Source of the DNA: Melittangium boletus DSM 14713
Lineage (GTDB): Bacteria; Myxococcota; Myxococcia; Myxococcales; Myxococcaceae
Assembly: GCF_002305855.1 (NCBI RefSeq)
Contig: NZ_CP022163.1
Span: 124,292-188,291 of the forward strand
DNA: 64,000 nucleotides
Direction: 5' to 3'
Part shown: in pieces, positions 27,520 to 38,968 of the stretch
Numbering within the stretch: the first letter of the stretch is position 1
Layout of the letters: each line of letters opens with the position of its first letter
Made by a program: the position numbers and the translations under genes
Notes under the pieces: model-generated
Databases searched by the model: none
What the model was told of the DNA's origin: nothing
Seen by the model: the letters and a program-made list of their open reading frames with translations, nothing else

Positions 27520-27533
27520 GCTTGTCTTTTCTC

Positions 27534-29228
27534 TTACTTTCCCATGAGCAAGCGAGCATCATCCAAGGCGGTCGTCATGGCCTTTTGGAGCAGATATTCC
27601 GACTGGCGCGGCTCGTAGACCTGATTGTACCAACGAGCAAAGTGCTGATCGACGATGGCCGCCATCTGCGTCACCTGCTCGGGACTGGCCGCGCCACCAC
27701 TCTCTTGGCGAAAGACGTTCCACACCTTGTTGACCGCCTCATGAACAGGCTTACCCAAGGCCTTGAGGTTGGCTGCGGCATTGATATCCAATTCCGGAAA
27801 CAGATGGGCATGCTCCAAGGGAATGAGATGATGGATGTCGTAGGGTATTCCATCGGCGTCTCTCAGCACTTCACCCAATTCGGGAAAGAGTTCATAGAAA
27901 CTCTTACGCGCCCTGACCCGAAGCGCGTTCTTGGCATCACGGCCCAGTTTGACGGTGAGCGACTGCTCCATGCGCCGAAGAAGCCGGGTGAGTTCGTCGC
28001 GCTCGGCAACGGAGAGGGATTCGAATCCTTCCGTTTCCACCTTCACAAAGAGCCTCCGCAACAGTTCCTGGTCTTCGCGACCCGCCCGGACGAGTTGCGT
28101 GCGCAGCCAGTGTGCCCCCGCGCGCCCTCCCCGAGTCACTCCCCTCATCACCGTGGGCGCCACCGCCTCGAAGGCGACATGCAGCCCCTTGCCCACCAGT
28201 CCTCCGATGACACACAAGGTCACCTGTTCCAAGGTGAAGGCACCCGCCAGCATCACAGAGTCCACCATCTCCTCGCGATAGCGGTGGAAGATGTCCGCGT
28301 GCATCAGGCGGTACTCACGCAACACATCCTCCACGGCCTCATCCGGGGGCGCTGGCCTCAACGTCTCCGCTTCATCCACCCTCCAGTGAGGAGATGCACT
28401 CCCGCCTTCGTGCATCCCAGACAGCACCAGCCGCACGGTGCGTGGCCCCAGTCCGCGAGTGAAGGGCAATACGGCCAGGGCGAGAACCTCGGCCGCCTGG
28501 GCGTCCGCGGAGCGGACCGGGCCACCTGACCTGGCTTGGTAGAGCCTTGGCTCCCAGCCGATGAGCCGGTCATCATCCAGCGCGGCATCCACCGTCATGC
28601 GCGCCGAGGAATCCGCTGGCACCTGGAGCAGTCGCACCATCCGATTCGCCATGGCCCGCACGGCCAGGAGCGTCCCGTCCGGGTCTCCGGTACGCCGCGA
28701 GGGCCAGCGCCTCGCCTCCAGGGGTTCCTTCATGGAGGCCGACCCGGAGTCCACCCACCAGCGGCTGGGCTCTCGGTGCAGGCTTAAGGTCAGGGCCCCC
28801 GCGCGCCCCTCGGAAAGCGCAGTGAGCAACCCTCGCAGCCCCTGGGGAAAAACCTCCGCCCGCGCCGCCTGGCTTGCCTCTCTTCCGGTGGCCCTCCGGC
28901 GATAAGACAGCAGCGTGAAAGCCCCGCGCTCCACCCAGAAGGTGAACTCCAGTACCGCGCCCACACGCTCCTCACCCTGGGCAACGGTCCACATCCGCGC
29001 CAGAGCCCATTCCACCTCGGCTCGTCGAGTTCCGGCTTCCGCCCTCCATTCATCCTCGGCGGAAGAGGTACTCCACTGGGTGGAAACGAAGGCGGCCTCG
29101 CCAGGAAAAGACACGTTGCCCGGCGAGGAGAAACGGCCGTCACCCACCCGCGGCGCGGTCGCGCATCCCTGCACCAGCAGCACCGCGAGGCTCATCGCCA
29201 CCGTCCGCCGCCAACCGCAACGCATCAT
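27534..29228 (-). CDS. Lipoprotein with C-terminal HNH-like nuclease region (SitA-like toxin candidate)
   Basis: The 564-residue protein opens with a lipoprotein signal (MSLAVLLVQGC, acceptor cysteine 22). Residues ~25-330 form a region of unknown fold. Two hydrophobic helices around 335-375 (FTLEQVTLCVIGGLVGKGLHV) could insert in membranes. A charged helical linker follows. The last ~110 residues carry YDIHHLIPLEHAHLFPELDI near 464-483, then NLKALGKPVHEAVNKVWN. This is the His-His and Asn pattern of HNH/LHH-type toxin nucleases. AAGGAGG lies 5 bases before ATG 29228; a second ATG follows at once. A lipoprotein N-terminus, nuclease tip and adjacent immunity-like gene match the SitA/SitI design of myxobacterial outer-membrane-exchange toxins. 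Toxicity is inferred. Confidence 0.72.
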   Translation of the reverse strand: MMRCGWRRTVAMSLAVLLVQGCATAPRVGDGRFSSPGNVSFPGEAAFVSTQWSTSSAEDEWRAEAGTRRAEVEWALARMWTVAQGEERVGAVLEFTFWVERGAFTLLSYRRRATGREASQAARAEVFPQGLRGLLTALSEGRAGALTLSLHREPSRWWVDSGSASMKEPLEARRWPSRRTGDPDGTLLAVRAMANRMVRLLQVPADSSARMTVDAALDDDRLIGWEPRLYQARSGGPVRSADAQAAEVLALAVLPFTRGLGPRTVRLVLSGMHEGGSASPHWRVDEAETLRPAPPDEAVEDVLREYRLMHADIFHRYREEMVDSVMLAGAFTLEQVTLCVIGGLVGKGLHVAFEAVAPTVMRGVTRGGRAGAHWLRTQLVRAGREDQELLRRLFVKVETEGFESLSVAERDELTRLLRRMEQSLTVKLGRDAKNALRVRARKSFYELFPELGEVLRDADGIPYDIHHLIPLEHAHLFPELDINAAANLKALGKPVHEAVNKVWNVFRQESGGAASPEQVTQMAAIVDQHFARWYNQVYEPRQSEYLLQKAMTTALDDARLLMGK

Positions 29229-29256
29229 CGAGCCCTCCTTCCTCACCAATCCCCGT

Positions 29257-29304
29257 GAGGCCCGTTTCCCCGCTCTCCCTGAAAGAAGAGCGCGGCCGGG
29301 CCTC
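29257..29304. terminator. Two-part hairpin between gcvP and the toxin-like operon
   Basis: GAGGCCCG at 29257-29264 pairs with CGGGCCTC at 29297-29304, and an inner stem CGCTCT (29271-29276) pairs with AGAGCG (29287-29292). It lies downstream of gcvP and upstream of the lipoprotein gene on the same strand. It could end the gcv transcript or shape the leader of the next one. Confidence 0.45.
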
Positions 29305-29327
29305 CGGAGAGAGGGAGCGGAAGGAGA

Positions 29328-32234
<2,907 letters not shown>

Positions 32235-32322
32235 AGGTATCGAGCACTCGCGGTGCGGATGAAACGCCGAGGCGGTGAAGAACAACGAAACCCTTCGGTT
32301 TCAACCCGGAATCCAGCGAGCC

Positions 32323-32715
32323 CTACTCCTCTTCCTTCAAGTACTTGGTGTAGGCGGCGGCATCCAACAGGCCGGCCACCTGCTTGCTGTCCGAGGGCTC
32401 GACCTGGATGAGCCAGCCATCTCCATACGGGTCCTCGTTGACGAGTTCGGGGGACTCCGTCAGCTCCTCGTTGACCTTCACCACCTTGCCCGAGACGGGC
32501 ATGAAGAGCTCCGAGACGGCCTTGACGGACTCGACGGTGCCGAAGGGGCTCTCGGCGTCGAGGACAGCTCCCACCTTGGGCAGTTCCACGTAGACCACAT
32601 CGCCCAGTTGCCGCTGGGCATGCTCGGTGATGCCCACGACCAGGACCTTGCCCTCCTGGCGGGCCCACTCGTGCTCCTTCGTGTACTTGAGGTTCTCGGG
32701 GATGTTGTCAGCCAT
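32323..32715 (-). CDS. gcvH: Glycine cleavage system H protein
   Basis: The 130-residue lipoyl carrier shuttles the aminomethyl intermediate from GcvP to GcvT. The lipoylated lysine is K65 in FGTVESVKAVSEL. LKYTKEHEWAR near the N-terminus and NEDPYGDGWLIQV near the end are family signatures. It starts 12 bases after the gcvT stop, so the genes form an operon. Lipoylation genes are not in this window. Confidence 0.98.
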   Translation of the reverse strand: MADNIPENLKYTKEHEWARQEGKVLVVGITEHAQRQLGDVVYVELPKVGAVLDAESPFGTVESVKAVSELFMPVSGKVVKVNEELTESPELVNEDPYGDGWLIQVEPSDSKQVAGLLDAAAYTKYLKEEE

Positions 32716-32727
32716 GTTCTCAGCTCC

Positions 32728-33810
32728 TCATTTCTTCCAGAAAGGGGTCTTCACCACCACGGCGGGGACCGCACGGCCACGGATCTCCACGTCGAACGTC
32801 GCCCCCTCGGCGGCCAGTTCCACGGGCACGTAGCCAAAACCAATGGGCTTCTTCACCGAGGGGCCCTGGGTGCCGCTCGTCACCTCGCCCACGCGCTGGC
32901 CATCCTTGAGCAGGGGGTAGCCGTGCCGGGCGATCCCCGAGCCCGTCACCTGAAAGCCCACGAGCTTGCGCTTCACGCCCTCGGCCTTCTGCTTCACCAG
33001 GGCGTCGCGGCCGATGAAGCCGCCCGCCTTGTCCAGCTTGCAGATCCACCCGAGCCCCGCCTCCAGGGCGGTGTGCGTCTCGTCGATGTCGTTGCCGTAG
33101 AGGGCGTACTTCATCTCCGTGCGCAGGCTGTCGCGGGCGCCCAGGCCGCAGGGCTTCACGCCATCCCGCTCACCCTCTCGCAGGAGGGCATTCCACAGCT
33201 TCTCCGCGTCGCCCGGGGCGCAGTACAGCTCGAAGCCATCCTCGCCCGTGTAGCCCGTGCGCGAGATGATGCAGGGGACGCCGGCGACGGAGCCCTCGGT
33301 GAAGCGGTAGGTGCCCACCGGGGTCAGGTCCACCGGGGTAAGCCGCTGGACGAGCGCCACGGCCTTGGGACCCTGGACGGCGATCTGCGCGTAGTCATCG
33401 CTGCGGTCCACGGGCTTGACGCCCTCGGCGCGCGAGAGCATCCAGGCGAGGTCCTTGTCCTTGTTGGACGCGTTGACGACGATGAGGATGCGCTCGGGCG
33501 AGAACCGGTAGGCGACCACGTCGTCCACGAAGCCTCCCTCGTCGTTGAGCAGCCCGGCATAGAGGGCCTGCCCATCCGCGCACCGGGCGAGGTCATTGGT
33601 GATGAGCTTGTTGGCCGCCTCGAGAGCACCCGGGCCGGAGAACTCGATCTCCCCCATGTGCGACACGTCGAACAAGCCCACGGCGTTGCGCACGGCCTCG
33701 TGTTCGCCGATGACGGAAGTGTATTGCACCGGCATATCCCAGCCGGCGAAGTCCACCATCCGGGCTCCCAGCCCGCGGTGGGCGGCATTGAGCGGCGTAC
33801 GCCGGGCCAT
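32728..33810 (-). CDS. gcvT: Aminomethyltransferase, glycine cleavage T protein
   Basis: The 360-residue folate enzyme releases ammonia and makes 5,10-methylene-THF from lipoyl-bound aminomethyl. Typical segments are AGWDMPVQYTSVIGEHEAVRN near residues 22-42, LFDVSHMGEIEFSGPG and SRTGYTGEDGFELY near 190-203. The last two belong to the folate-binding tunnel. AGGAG lies 8 bases before ATG 33810. It heads the gcvT-gcvH-gcvP operon and diverges from metF, which consumes the methylene-THF it makes. No glycine riboswitch is seen in the 108-base divergent region. Confidence 0.97.
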   Translation of the reverse strand: MARRTPLNAAHRGLGARMVDFAGWDMPVQYTSVIGEHEAVRNAVGLFDVSHMGEIEFSGPGALEAANKLITNDLARCADGQALYAGLLNDEGGFVDDVVAYRFSPERILIVVNASNKDKDLAWMLSRAEGVKPVDRSDDYAQIAVQGPKAVALVQRLTPVDLTPVGTYRFTEGSVAGVPCIISRTGYTGEDGFELYCAPGDAEKLWNALLREGERDGVKPCGLGARDSLRTEMKYALYGNDIDETHTALEAGLGWICKLDKAGGFIGRDALVKQKAEGVKRKLVGFQVTGSGIARHGYPLLKDGQRVGEVTSGTQGPSVKKPIGFGYVPVELAAEGATFDVEIRGRAVPAVVVKTPFWKK

Positions 33811-33918
33811 GTTCTTATCTCCTGGAGGGGGGGTCGAAACGGCGCGGACTATAGCCGCGCACCTCTCGCAATCAAGGCTCTCGGGAAGTCTCCGGAGACG
33901 TTCTAGACTGTTGGCGAC
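33811..33918. promoter_or_regulatory. Divergent promoter region of gcvTHP and metF
   Basis: These 108 bases separate the ATG of gcvT from the ATG of metF and must hold both promoters. AGGAG for gcvT lies at the left edge. TAGACTGTTGG before metF and ACTATAGCC in the middle are possible -10-like elements. The space is too small for a tandem glycine riboswitch. Confidence 0.5.
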
Positions 33919-34791
33919 ATGAAGATCCGGAATCGTTTGAATCCGTCCGACCCCTGTTTCTCTTTCGAATTCTTCCCCCCCAAGACCGACGCGGGCACCG
34001 CCAACCTGTTCCAGACCCTCGAGGAGCTGGCACCGCTGGAGCCCGGTTTCGTGTCCGTCACCTACGGCGCGGGCGGGAGCACGCGCGACAGGACCGTGGA
34101 TCTCGTCACGCGCATCAAGCGCGACACGGGCATCGAGACGATGGCGCACCTCACGTGCCTGGGCCACACGCGCGACGAGCTGCGCGACCTGCTGCGCCGG
34201 TTGCAGGAGGCGAGGATCGACAACGTGCTGGCGCTCCGCGGTGACGTGCCCCAGGGCGCGCCGCTGGTGGCTCCCGAGGACGGCGGCCTGCGTCATGCCT
34301 CCGAGCTGGTGCGCTTCATCCGGGATGAGGATTTCAATTTCGGCCTGGGCGGAGCGGGCTACCCGGAGGGCCACGTGGAGATGGGCTCGCGAGACGAGGA
34401 CCTGCGCCACTTGAAGGCCAAGGTGGACGCGGGCCTGGACTTCGTCATCACCCAGCTCTTCTTCGACAACGCCTTCTACTTCGACTTCGTGGAGCGGGCA
34501 CGCCGCGCCGGCATCAACGTGCCCATCGTCCCCGGAATCATGCCCATCACCAATTACGAGCAGATTCAACGCTTCACCCGCATGTGCGGCGCGACGGTGC
34601 CCATGCGCTTGACGCTCCAGCTCGAGCGCCTCAAGGATCAACCCGAGGCCCTGGTCCAGCTCGGCGTGGCCCATGCCACGGTGCAGTGCATGGAGCTGCT
34701 CGCGCGGGGCGTGCCGGGTATCCACTTCTACACACTCAACAAGTCACCGGCCACGCGGATGATCGTGAGCGCCTTGAGGGCGCGGACATGA
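33919..34791 (+). CDS. metF: 5,10-methylenetetrahydrofolate reductase
   Basis: The 290-residue FAD-dependent TIM barrel reduces 5,10-methylene-THF to 5-methyl-THF for methionine synthesis. Visible signatures are SFEFFPPKTD near residues 15-24, the FAD/folate-site stretch VSVTYGAGGSTRDRT near 45-60 and LALRGDVPQG near 107-116. DFVITQLFFDNAFYFDFV and VPIVPGIMPITNY complete the barrel. The length matches bacterial MetF (~295). The stop overlaps the next start as ATGA, so the small membrane protein downstream is coupled to it. Confidence 0.97.
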   Translation: MKIRNRLNPSDPCFSFEFFPPKTDAGTANLFQTLEELAPLEPGFVSVTYGAGGSTRDRTVDLVTRIKRDTGIETMAHLTCLGHTRDELRDLLRRLQEARIDNVLALRGDVPQGAPLVAPEDGGLRHASELVRFIRDEDFNFGLGGAGYPEGHVEMGSRDEDLRHLKAKVDAGLDFVITQLFFDNAFYFDFVERARRAGINVPIVPGIMPITNYEQIQRFTRMCGATVPMRLTLQLERLKDQPEALVQLGVAHATVQCMELLARGVPGIHFYTLNKSPATRMIVSALRART

Positions 34792-35216
34792 GTGGTCCTG
34801 GGCTCAATGTTCCCCTGAACGATCCGCGCATGCCCACGCTGCGCCGCGTGCGCCCCGCGGCGTTCCTGCTGCTGTGCCTGGGCATCGTGGATCTGATCTT
34901 CGTGGCCGGCATGCTGGTGGCCGTGGGTCTGGATCTTCAGATCTTCCCCCTTCCCCCGGGAGTCGACCCGGCCAACCGCCCCCGCCTGGCGGACCTGAAC
35001 TCGTACTCCTTCGCGGCCGTGGGCGCGGTCCTCGCCCGGGGGCTGACCATCTGGGGCGCGGTGAACGCCCTCTATCTGAGGAGGAAGGGGTTCGTGATCA
35101 TGGGCTGCCTGACGGCGATGGTCCCCTTCACCCCCGGGTGCTGCATGGGCATCCCCGTGGGGGCCTGGCTGCTGATCGTGCTCAATGATCCGGCGGTGCG
35201 TAAGCACTTCACCTGA
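34788..35216 (+). CDS. Small membrane protein, function unknown
   Basis: The 142-residue protein has a soluble N-terminal ~22 residues and three or four hydrophobic segments. These are AAFLLLCLGIVDLIFVAGML (~25-44), a stretch near 70-95 (AAVGAVLARGLTIWGAVNAL) and FVIMGCLTAMVPFTPGCC plus GAWLLIVL near the C-terminus. It ends HFT after a short charged tail. It overlaps the metF stop by 4 bases (ATGA), indicating coupled translation, but a link to folate metabolism is not evident. No family is recognised. Confidence 0.8.
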   Translation: MSGPGLNVPLNDPRMPTLRRVRPAAFLLLCLGIVDLIFVAGMLVAVGLDLQIFPLPPGVDPANRPRLADLNSYSFAAVGAVLARGLTIWGAVNALYLRRKGFVIMGCLTAMVPFTPGCCMGIPVGAWLLIVLNDPAVRKHFT

Positions 35217-35321
35217 CACACCCTGACGGGGCCCATGCCGGTGGGCCCACAGCGCTCTTTCTCTCGGGGACCCGGGCGGCCTATTGTCCGCCCCGCATTC
35301 ATCCGACGAGGAGAGTGGTCC

Positions 35322-36212
35322 ATGGAACATCACTACGCGGACATCAACGGCATCCGCATGCATTACGTGACGCATGGCGCGGGGGAGCCCATCCTCTTCA
35401 TCCACGGCTTTCCCGAGTACTGGGGCGCCTGGAAGAAGCTCATGCAGGACCTGGGCAAGGACTACTTCGTCATCGCCCCGGATATGCGCGGCTACAACCT
35501 GACCTCCAAGCCCAAGGAGGTCGAGGCCTACCACATCAAGCACCTCGTGGAGGATCTGCGCGCCCTGCTGGAGCACCTGAAGATTCCCAAGACGAACATC
35601 GTCTCCCAGGACTGGGGCGCGCTGGTGGGCTGGAGCTTCGTGCTGCGCCACCCCGAGCTGGTGACCCGCTTCACCACCATCAACATCACCCACCCCCTCC
35701 TGTTCGACCGGGAGCTGCGCGAGAACCCCCGCCAGCAGCTGGCCGCCCAGTACATGCACGTCTTCCGCTCGTCGCAGGCCGAGGCGCAGATCACCGGCGA
35801 TGACTACGCCTGGCCCAAGCAGGCCGTCCTCAACGACTCCCGGGCCCATGGCGCCATCCTGACCGAAGAGGACATGGCCGAGTGGATCAGCGCCTGGAAG
35901 CAGCCAGGCTGCATCACCGGCGGACTCAACTACTACCGGGCCGCGAAGATCGGACCGCCGGACAGCCAGGGCAATCCGGGCGGCAGCAACCTGATGGAGG
36001 GAGTGAAGCCCGAGAACTACGTGGTGAACAAGCCCGTGCTCTTCATCCACGGGGAGCAGGACACCTACCTGCTGAAGGACGGACAGCAGGGGCTCGAGAA
36101 GTACGCGCCTCAGATCACCTTCCACCGGCTGCCGGACGCCACGCACTGGGTGGTGCTCGAGAAGCCCAAGGAAGTCAGCCAGTTCATCCGCGACTTCATG
36201 CGCAACACCTGA
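35322..36212 (+). CDS. Alpha/beta hydrolase, epoxide hydrolase-like
   Basis: The 296-residue protein has the fold and catalytic residues of soluble epoxide hydrolases. The oxyanion loop is HGFPEYWGAW (residues 29-38). The nucleophile is an aspartate, D97 in VSQDWGALVGW, not a serine. HGEQDTYL near 240-247 supplies the acid, and H275 in DATHWVV is the catalytic histidine. A helical cap lies between about 130 and 215, with YYRA near residue 205 as the likely tyrosine ring-opener. Haloalkane dehalogenases share the Asp nucleophile, so that activity cannot be excluded. GAGGAG is a few bases upstream of ATG 35322. Confidence 0.88.
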   Translation: MEHHYADINGIRMHYVTHGAGEPILFIHGFPEYWGAWKKLMQDLGKDYFVIAPDMRGYNLTSKPKEVEAYHIKHLVEDLRALLEHLKIPKTNIVSQDWGALVGWSFVLRHPELVTRFTTINITHPLLFDRELRENPRQQLAAQYMHVFRSSQAEAQITGDDYAWPKQAVLNDSRAHGAILTEEDMAEWISAWKQPGCITGGLNYYRAAKIGPPDSQGNPGGSNLMEGVKPENYVVNKPVLFIHGEQDTYLLKDGQQGLEKYAPQITFHRLPDATHWVVLEKPKEVSQFIRDFMRNT

Positions 36213-36256
36213 GCTGTCCCGGGGCCTGACTGGTCCCGGATGAGGAGCACGCCGTT

Positions 36257-36661
36257 GTGTTGAGGAGGGAGGACCGTCGCGATCTGGCCTGGCTCGGCCT
36301 GTGGGTGGCCGTGTATGGCCTGGCGTTCGCGCCGGTCCTCCACGCCGTCTATGGGCATGGGCGCGTCCAGCCCGCGGCCTCCCGCTCCGCCGCCGCCCCC
36401 TGGGTCTCTCACTCGCCATCGCCGCCCCCCGTGGGTCATCCCCACGACGAGAGCGCCCCCCACTCACACGACGAGGACACGCCCACCGGCCATTCGCACG
36501 GCGCCGGCAGTGTCGAGCACCTCCAGGCCTGGGCGGTTCCCTCACACGCCCCGCCCGTTCCCCAGGTCTTCTGGGTCTCCCTGCCCACGCCCTCCTTCGG
36601 GAGGGAGCGTCCCCGGCAGGGCAGGCCCCTCCGTCCCACCGCGATGCCCCAGGCCCCGTAG
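36257..36661 (+). CDS. Histidine-rich small exported or membrane protein beside a TonB receptor
   Basis: The 134-residue product begins at GTG 36257 behind GAGGAG. It has one hydrophobic segment (residues ~12-30, WLGLWVAVYGLAFAPVLHAVYG). The middle carries a histidine/aspartate cluster around 60-85 (GHPHDESAPHSHDEDTP, GHSHG). His/Asp clusters of this kind bind divalent metals. The next gene, 72 bases on, is a TonB-dependent receptor, so the pair may serve metal uptake or sensing. No named family is recognised. The C-terminus is Pro/Arg-rich and of low complexity. Confidence 0.65.
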   Translation: MLRREDRRDLAWLGLWVAVYGLAFAPVLHAVYGHGRVQPAASRSAAAPWVSHSPSPPPVGHPHDESAPHSHDEDTPTGHSHGAGSVEHLQAWAVPSHAPPVPQVFWVSLPTPSFGRERPRQGRPLRPTAMPQAP

Positions 36662-36733
36662 GGCGACACCGGCGTTCCCCCACCGGTTCGTTTCCCTTCG
36701 TTTCCCTTTCTTCGCATCGAGGTAGTTCCTTCC

Positions 36734-38902
36734 ATGTTGTCTCCTCACGCGGCCTCCCTGGCCGTGATCGCCACCCTCGCGTCCGCGTCTCCCGCGCTCG
36801 CGCAATCCCCCGACGACAGCCCTTCTTCCGACGCCCCCGCCGCCCCCGTCCTCTCGCCTTCCGAGCCCGTCACGGTCTCGACACCCGAGCAGCCCTCGCG
36901 CATGGAGACGACGGTGTCGGCGAAGCGGCCCTTCACGGCGGCCTCCTCCGCCACCGTGCGCGACCAGGACTTCCTCTTGCGTCCGCACCCTCGCCCGGCG
37001 GACATCCTCCAGGTCGTTCCCGGCTTCTACGTCGTCCAGCACGCGGGCGGCGGCAAGGCCAACCAGTACTTCCTGCGCGGCTTCGACGCGGACCACGGCA
37101 CGGACGTGTCCCTCATGGTGGACGGCATCCCCGTCAACATGGTGAGCCATGCGCACGGGCAGGGCTACGCGGACCTCAACTGGGTCATCCCCGAGCTCAT
37201 CGAGCGCGTGGAGGTGCGCAAGGGCCCCTACTTCGCCCAGGACGGAGATTTCGCCACCGCGGGCGCGGTGAATCTCGTCACCCGCCGCGACTTCGAAACG
37301 AGCCAGGTGACGCTCGGCGGCGGCTCGTTCAACACCTGGCGTGGACTGTTCATCGCCTCCCCGGACGTGGAGGGGTGGGATCCCGTGGTGGCCGCGCAGG
37401 TGTACGGCACCCACGGCCCCTTCCTCAATCCCGAGCGCCTGCAGCGCTACAGCCTCTTCACCAAGGTCACGCGGGAGCTCACCCCGAACTCCACCCTGTC
37501 CGTGGCGCTCACCTCGTACGCGAGCGGATGGACGGCGAGCGGGCAGATTCCCCTGCGGGAAGTGCTCGCGGGCCGGTTGGATCGCTTCGGCACGATCGAT
37601 CCCAACGAGGGTGGCAACTCGCAGCGCCACAGCGCCTACGCCACCTGGCGCACGCTCACCGCCGATGGCGGCGAGGTGAATGTCCTGGCCTACGCGCTCC
37701 AGTACCGGCTCAACCTCTACTCGAACTTCACCTTCTACAGCCGGGATCCGGTGAACGGGGACATGATCGAGCAGGATGACCGGCGCTCGGTGCTCGGCTT
37801 CAACGCCAGCTACCGCTTCCGGCGCCAGGCGGGCGGCATCACCTTCGACACCACGTTCGGCTCGCAGTTGCGCAGCGACAGCATCGACAACGGCCTGCGC
37901 TACGACAAGGCGCGCAAGCGGCTGGAGAACGTCGTGGACGCGGGCGTGAAGGAGGCCAGCATCGGCGTGTACGCCCAGGAGGACATCACCTTCACGCCCT
38001 GGCTGCGCGCCGTGCTGGGCCTGCGCGCGGACTCCTTCGGCTTCTACGTGGATGATCGCCTGGAGGAGCTGGGCTCGCCGGACACCCAGAGCTCGGGCAC
38101 GCGGCAGGCCACGCGGGTGTCCCCCAAGGCGAGCCTCGTGTTCTCGCCCCTGTCCACCACCGAGCTGTACGCCAACTTCGGCGATGGCTTCCACTCCAAC
38201 GACGCGCGCGGCGTGGTGCTCCAGCCGGATCCGGTGACGCCGCTGACGCGGGGCCGCGGCTACGAGGTGGGCGCGCGCACCCGGCTGTTCGATCGGCTGG
38301 ATCTGGCGGGCGCGGTGTTCCGGCTCGACCTGGACAGCGAGCTCGTCTGGGTAGGTGACGAGGGCTCCACCGAGGCGCGTGGCCCGACCCGCCGTCAGGG
38401 AGTGGAGGCCGAGGCGCGGCTGCGCATCCTCCCGTGGCTCTTCGCCGACGCGGACGCCACCTTCACGCGCGCCACCTACGTGGGCAACGCGGGCAACGGA
38501 GACGCGGTGGCGCTGGCCCCCACGCTCATCCTGTCCGGCGGTGTGTCCGCGCGGCACCCGAGCGGCGTCTACGGACGGCTGGGCGTGCTGCACCTGGGGG
38601 ATCGCCCCGCCACCGAGGATCGGGAGCTCACCGCCGAGGGCTTCACCCGCGTGGACGCGACCCTGGGCTACCGGGGCTCCTTCTACGAGGTGAACGTGGG
38701 CATCCAGAACCTGCTCAACACCCAGTGGCGCGAGGCCCAGTTCGCCAACGTCTCGCGGCTGCCCGGAGAGACGGGCCCGGCGAGCTGCCCCGCCGGCACC
38801 CGGCCCGCGGGCGACCCCGGCGCCTTCGAGGGGTGTGAGGACATCCACTTCACCCCGGGCGCGCCGTTCAACGCCCAGGCCACCGTGAGCCTCTTCTTCT
38901 AG
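36734..38902 (+). CDS. TonB-dependent outer-membrane receptor
   Basis: The 722-residue protein has a signal peptide (cleavage near ALAQS, residue 24) and an N-terminal plug. The plug contains ADILQVVPGFYVVQHAGGGKANQYFLRGFDADHGTDVSLMVDGIPVNM and the plug end LIERVEVRKGPYFAQDGDFATAGAVNLVTR (~155-185). A 22-strand-type barrel fills the rest and ends in aromatic VSLFF, the usual outer-membrane insertion signal. The ligand is not deducible. The plug carries MVSHAHGQGY, and the adjacent His-rich protein points to a metal complex. It is followed by a hairpin at 38912. Confidence 0.92.
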   Translation: MLSPHAASLAVIATLASASPALAQSPDDSPSSDAPAAPVLSPSEPVTVSTPEQPSRMETTVSAKRPFTAASSATVRDQDFLLRPHPRPADILQVVPGFYVVQHAGGGKANQYFLRGFDADHGTDVSLMVDGIPVNMVSHAHGQGYADLNWVIPELIERVEVRKGPYFAQDGDFATAGAVNLVTRRDFETSQVTLGGGSFNTWRGLFIASPDVEGWDPVVAAQVYGTHGPFLNPERLQRYSLFTKVTRELTPNSTLSVALTSYASGWTASGQIPLREVLAGRLDRFGTIDPNEGGNSQRHSAYATWRTLTADGGEVNVLAYALQYRLNLYSNFTFYSRDPVNGDMIEQDDRRSVLGFNASYRFRRQAGGITFDTTFGSQLRSDSIDNGLRYDKARKRLENVVDAGVKEASIGVYAQEDITFTPWLRAVLGLRADSFGFYVDDRLEELGSPDTQSSGTRQATRVSPKASLVFSPLSTTELYANFGDGFHSNDARGVVLQPDPVTPLTRGRGYEVGARTRLFDRLDLAGAVFRLDLDSELVWVGDEGSTEARGPTRRQGVEAEARLRILPWLFADADATFTRATYVGNAGNGDAVALAPTLILSGGVSARHPSGVYGRLGVLHLGDRPATEDRELTAEGFTRVDATLGYRGSFYEVNVGIQNLLNTQWREAQFANVSRLPGETGPASCPAGTRPAGDPGAFEGCEDIHFTPGAPFNAQATVSLFF

Positions 38903-38911
38903 GCCACCGCT

Positions 38912-38954
38912 CCGGAGCGCGAGAAGCGGAAGGACTCGCCTCTCGCGCCTCCGG
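38912..38954. terminator. Hairpin between convergent TonB receptor and DraG-like genes
   Basis: CCGGAGCGCGAGA at 38912-38924 pairs with TCTCGCG at 38941-38947 and CTCCGG at 38949-38954, with one bulged C. It lies between stops at 38902 and 38969. There is no T tract. Confidence 0.6.
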
Positions 38955-38968
38955 GCTACCAGGAGAGG

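Noticed and set aside
33811..33918. A glycine riboswitch before gcvT
   Set aside because: Only 108 bases separate the divergent starts and no tandem aptamer pattern is present.
36542..38848. A 768-codon minus-strand frame opposite the TonB receptor
   Set aside because: The receptor has a signal peptide, plug and terminal aromatic residues; this frame has none of those.
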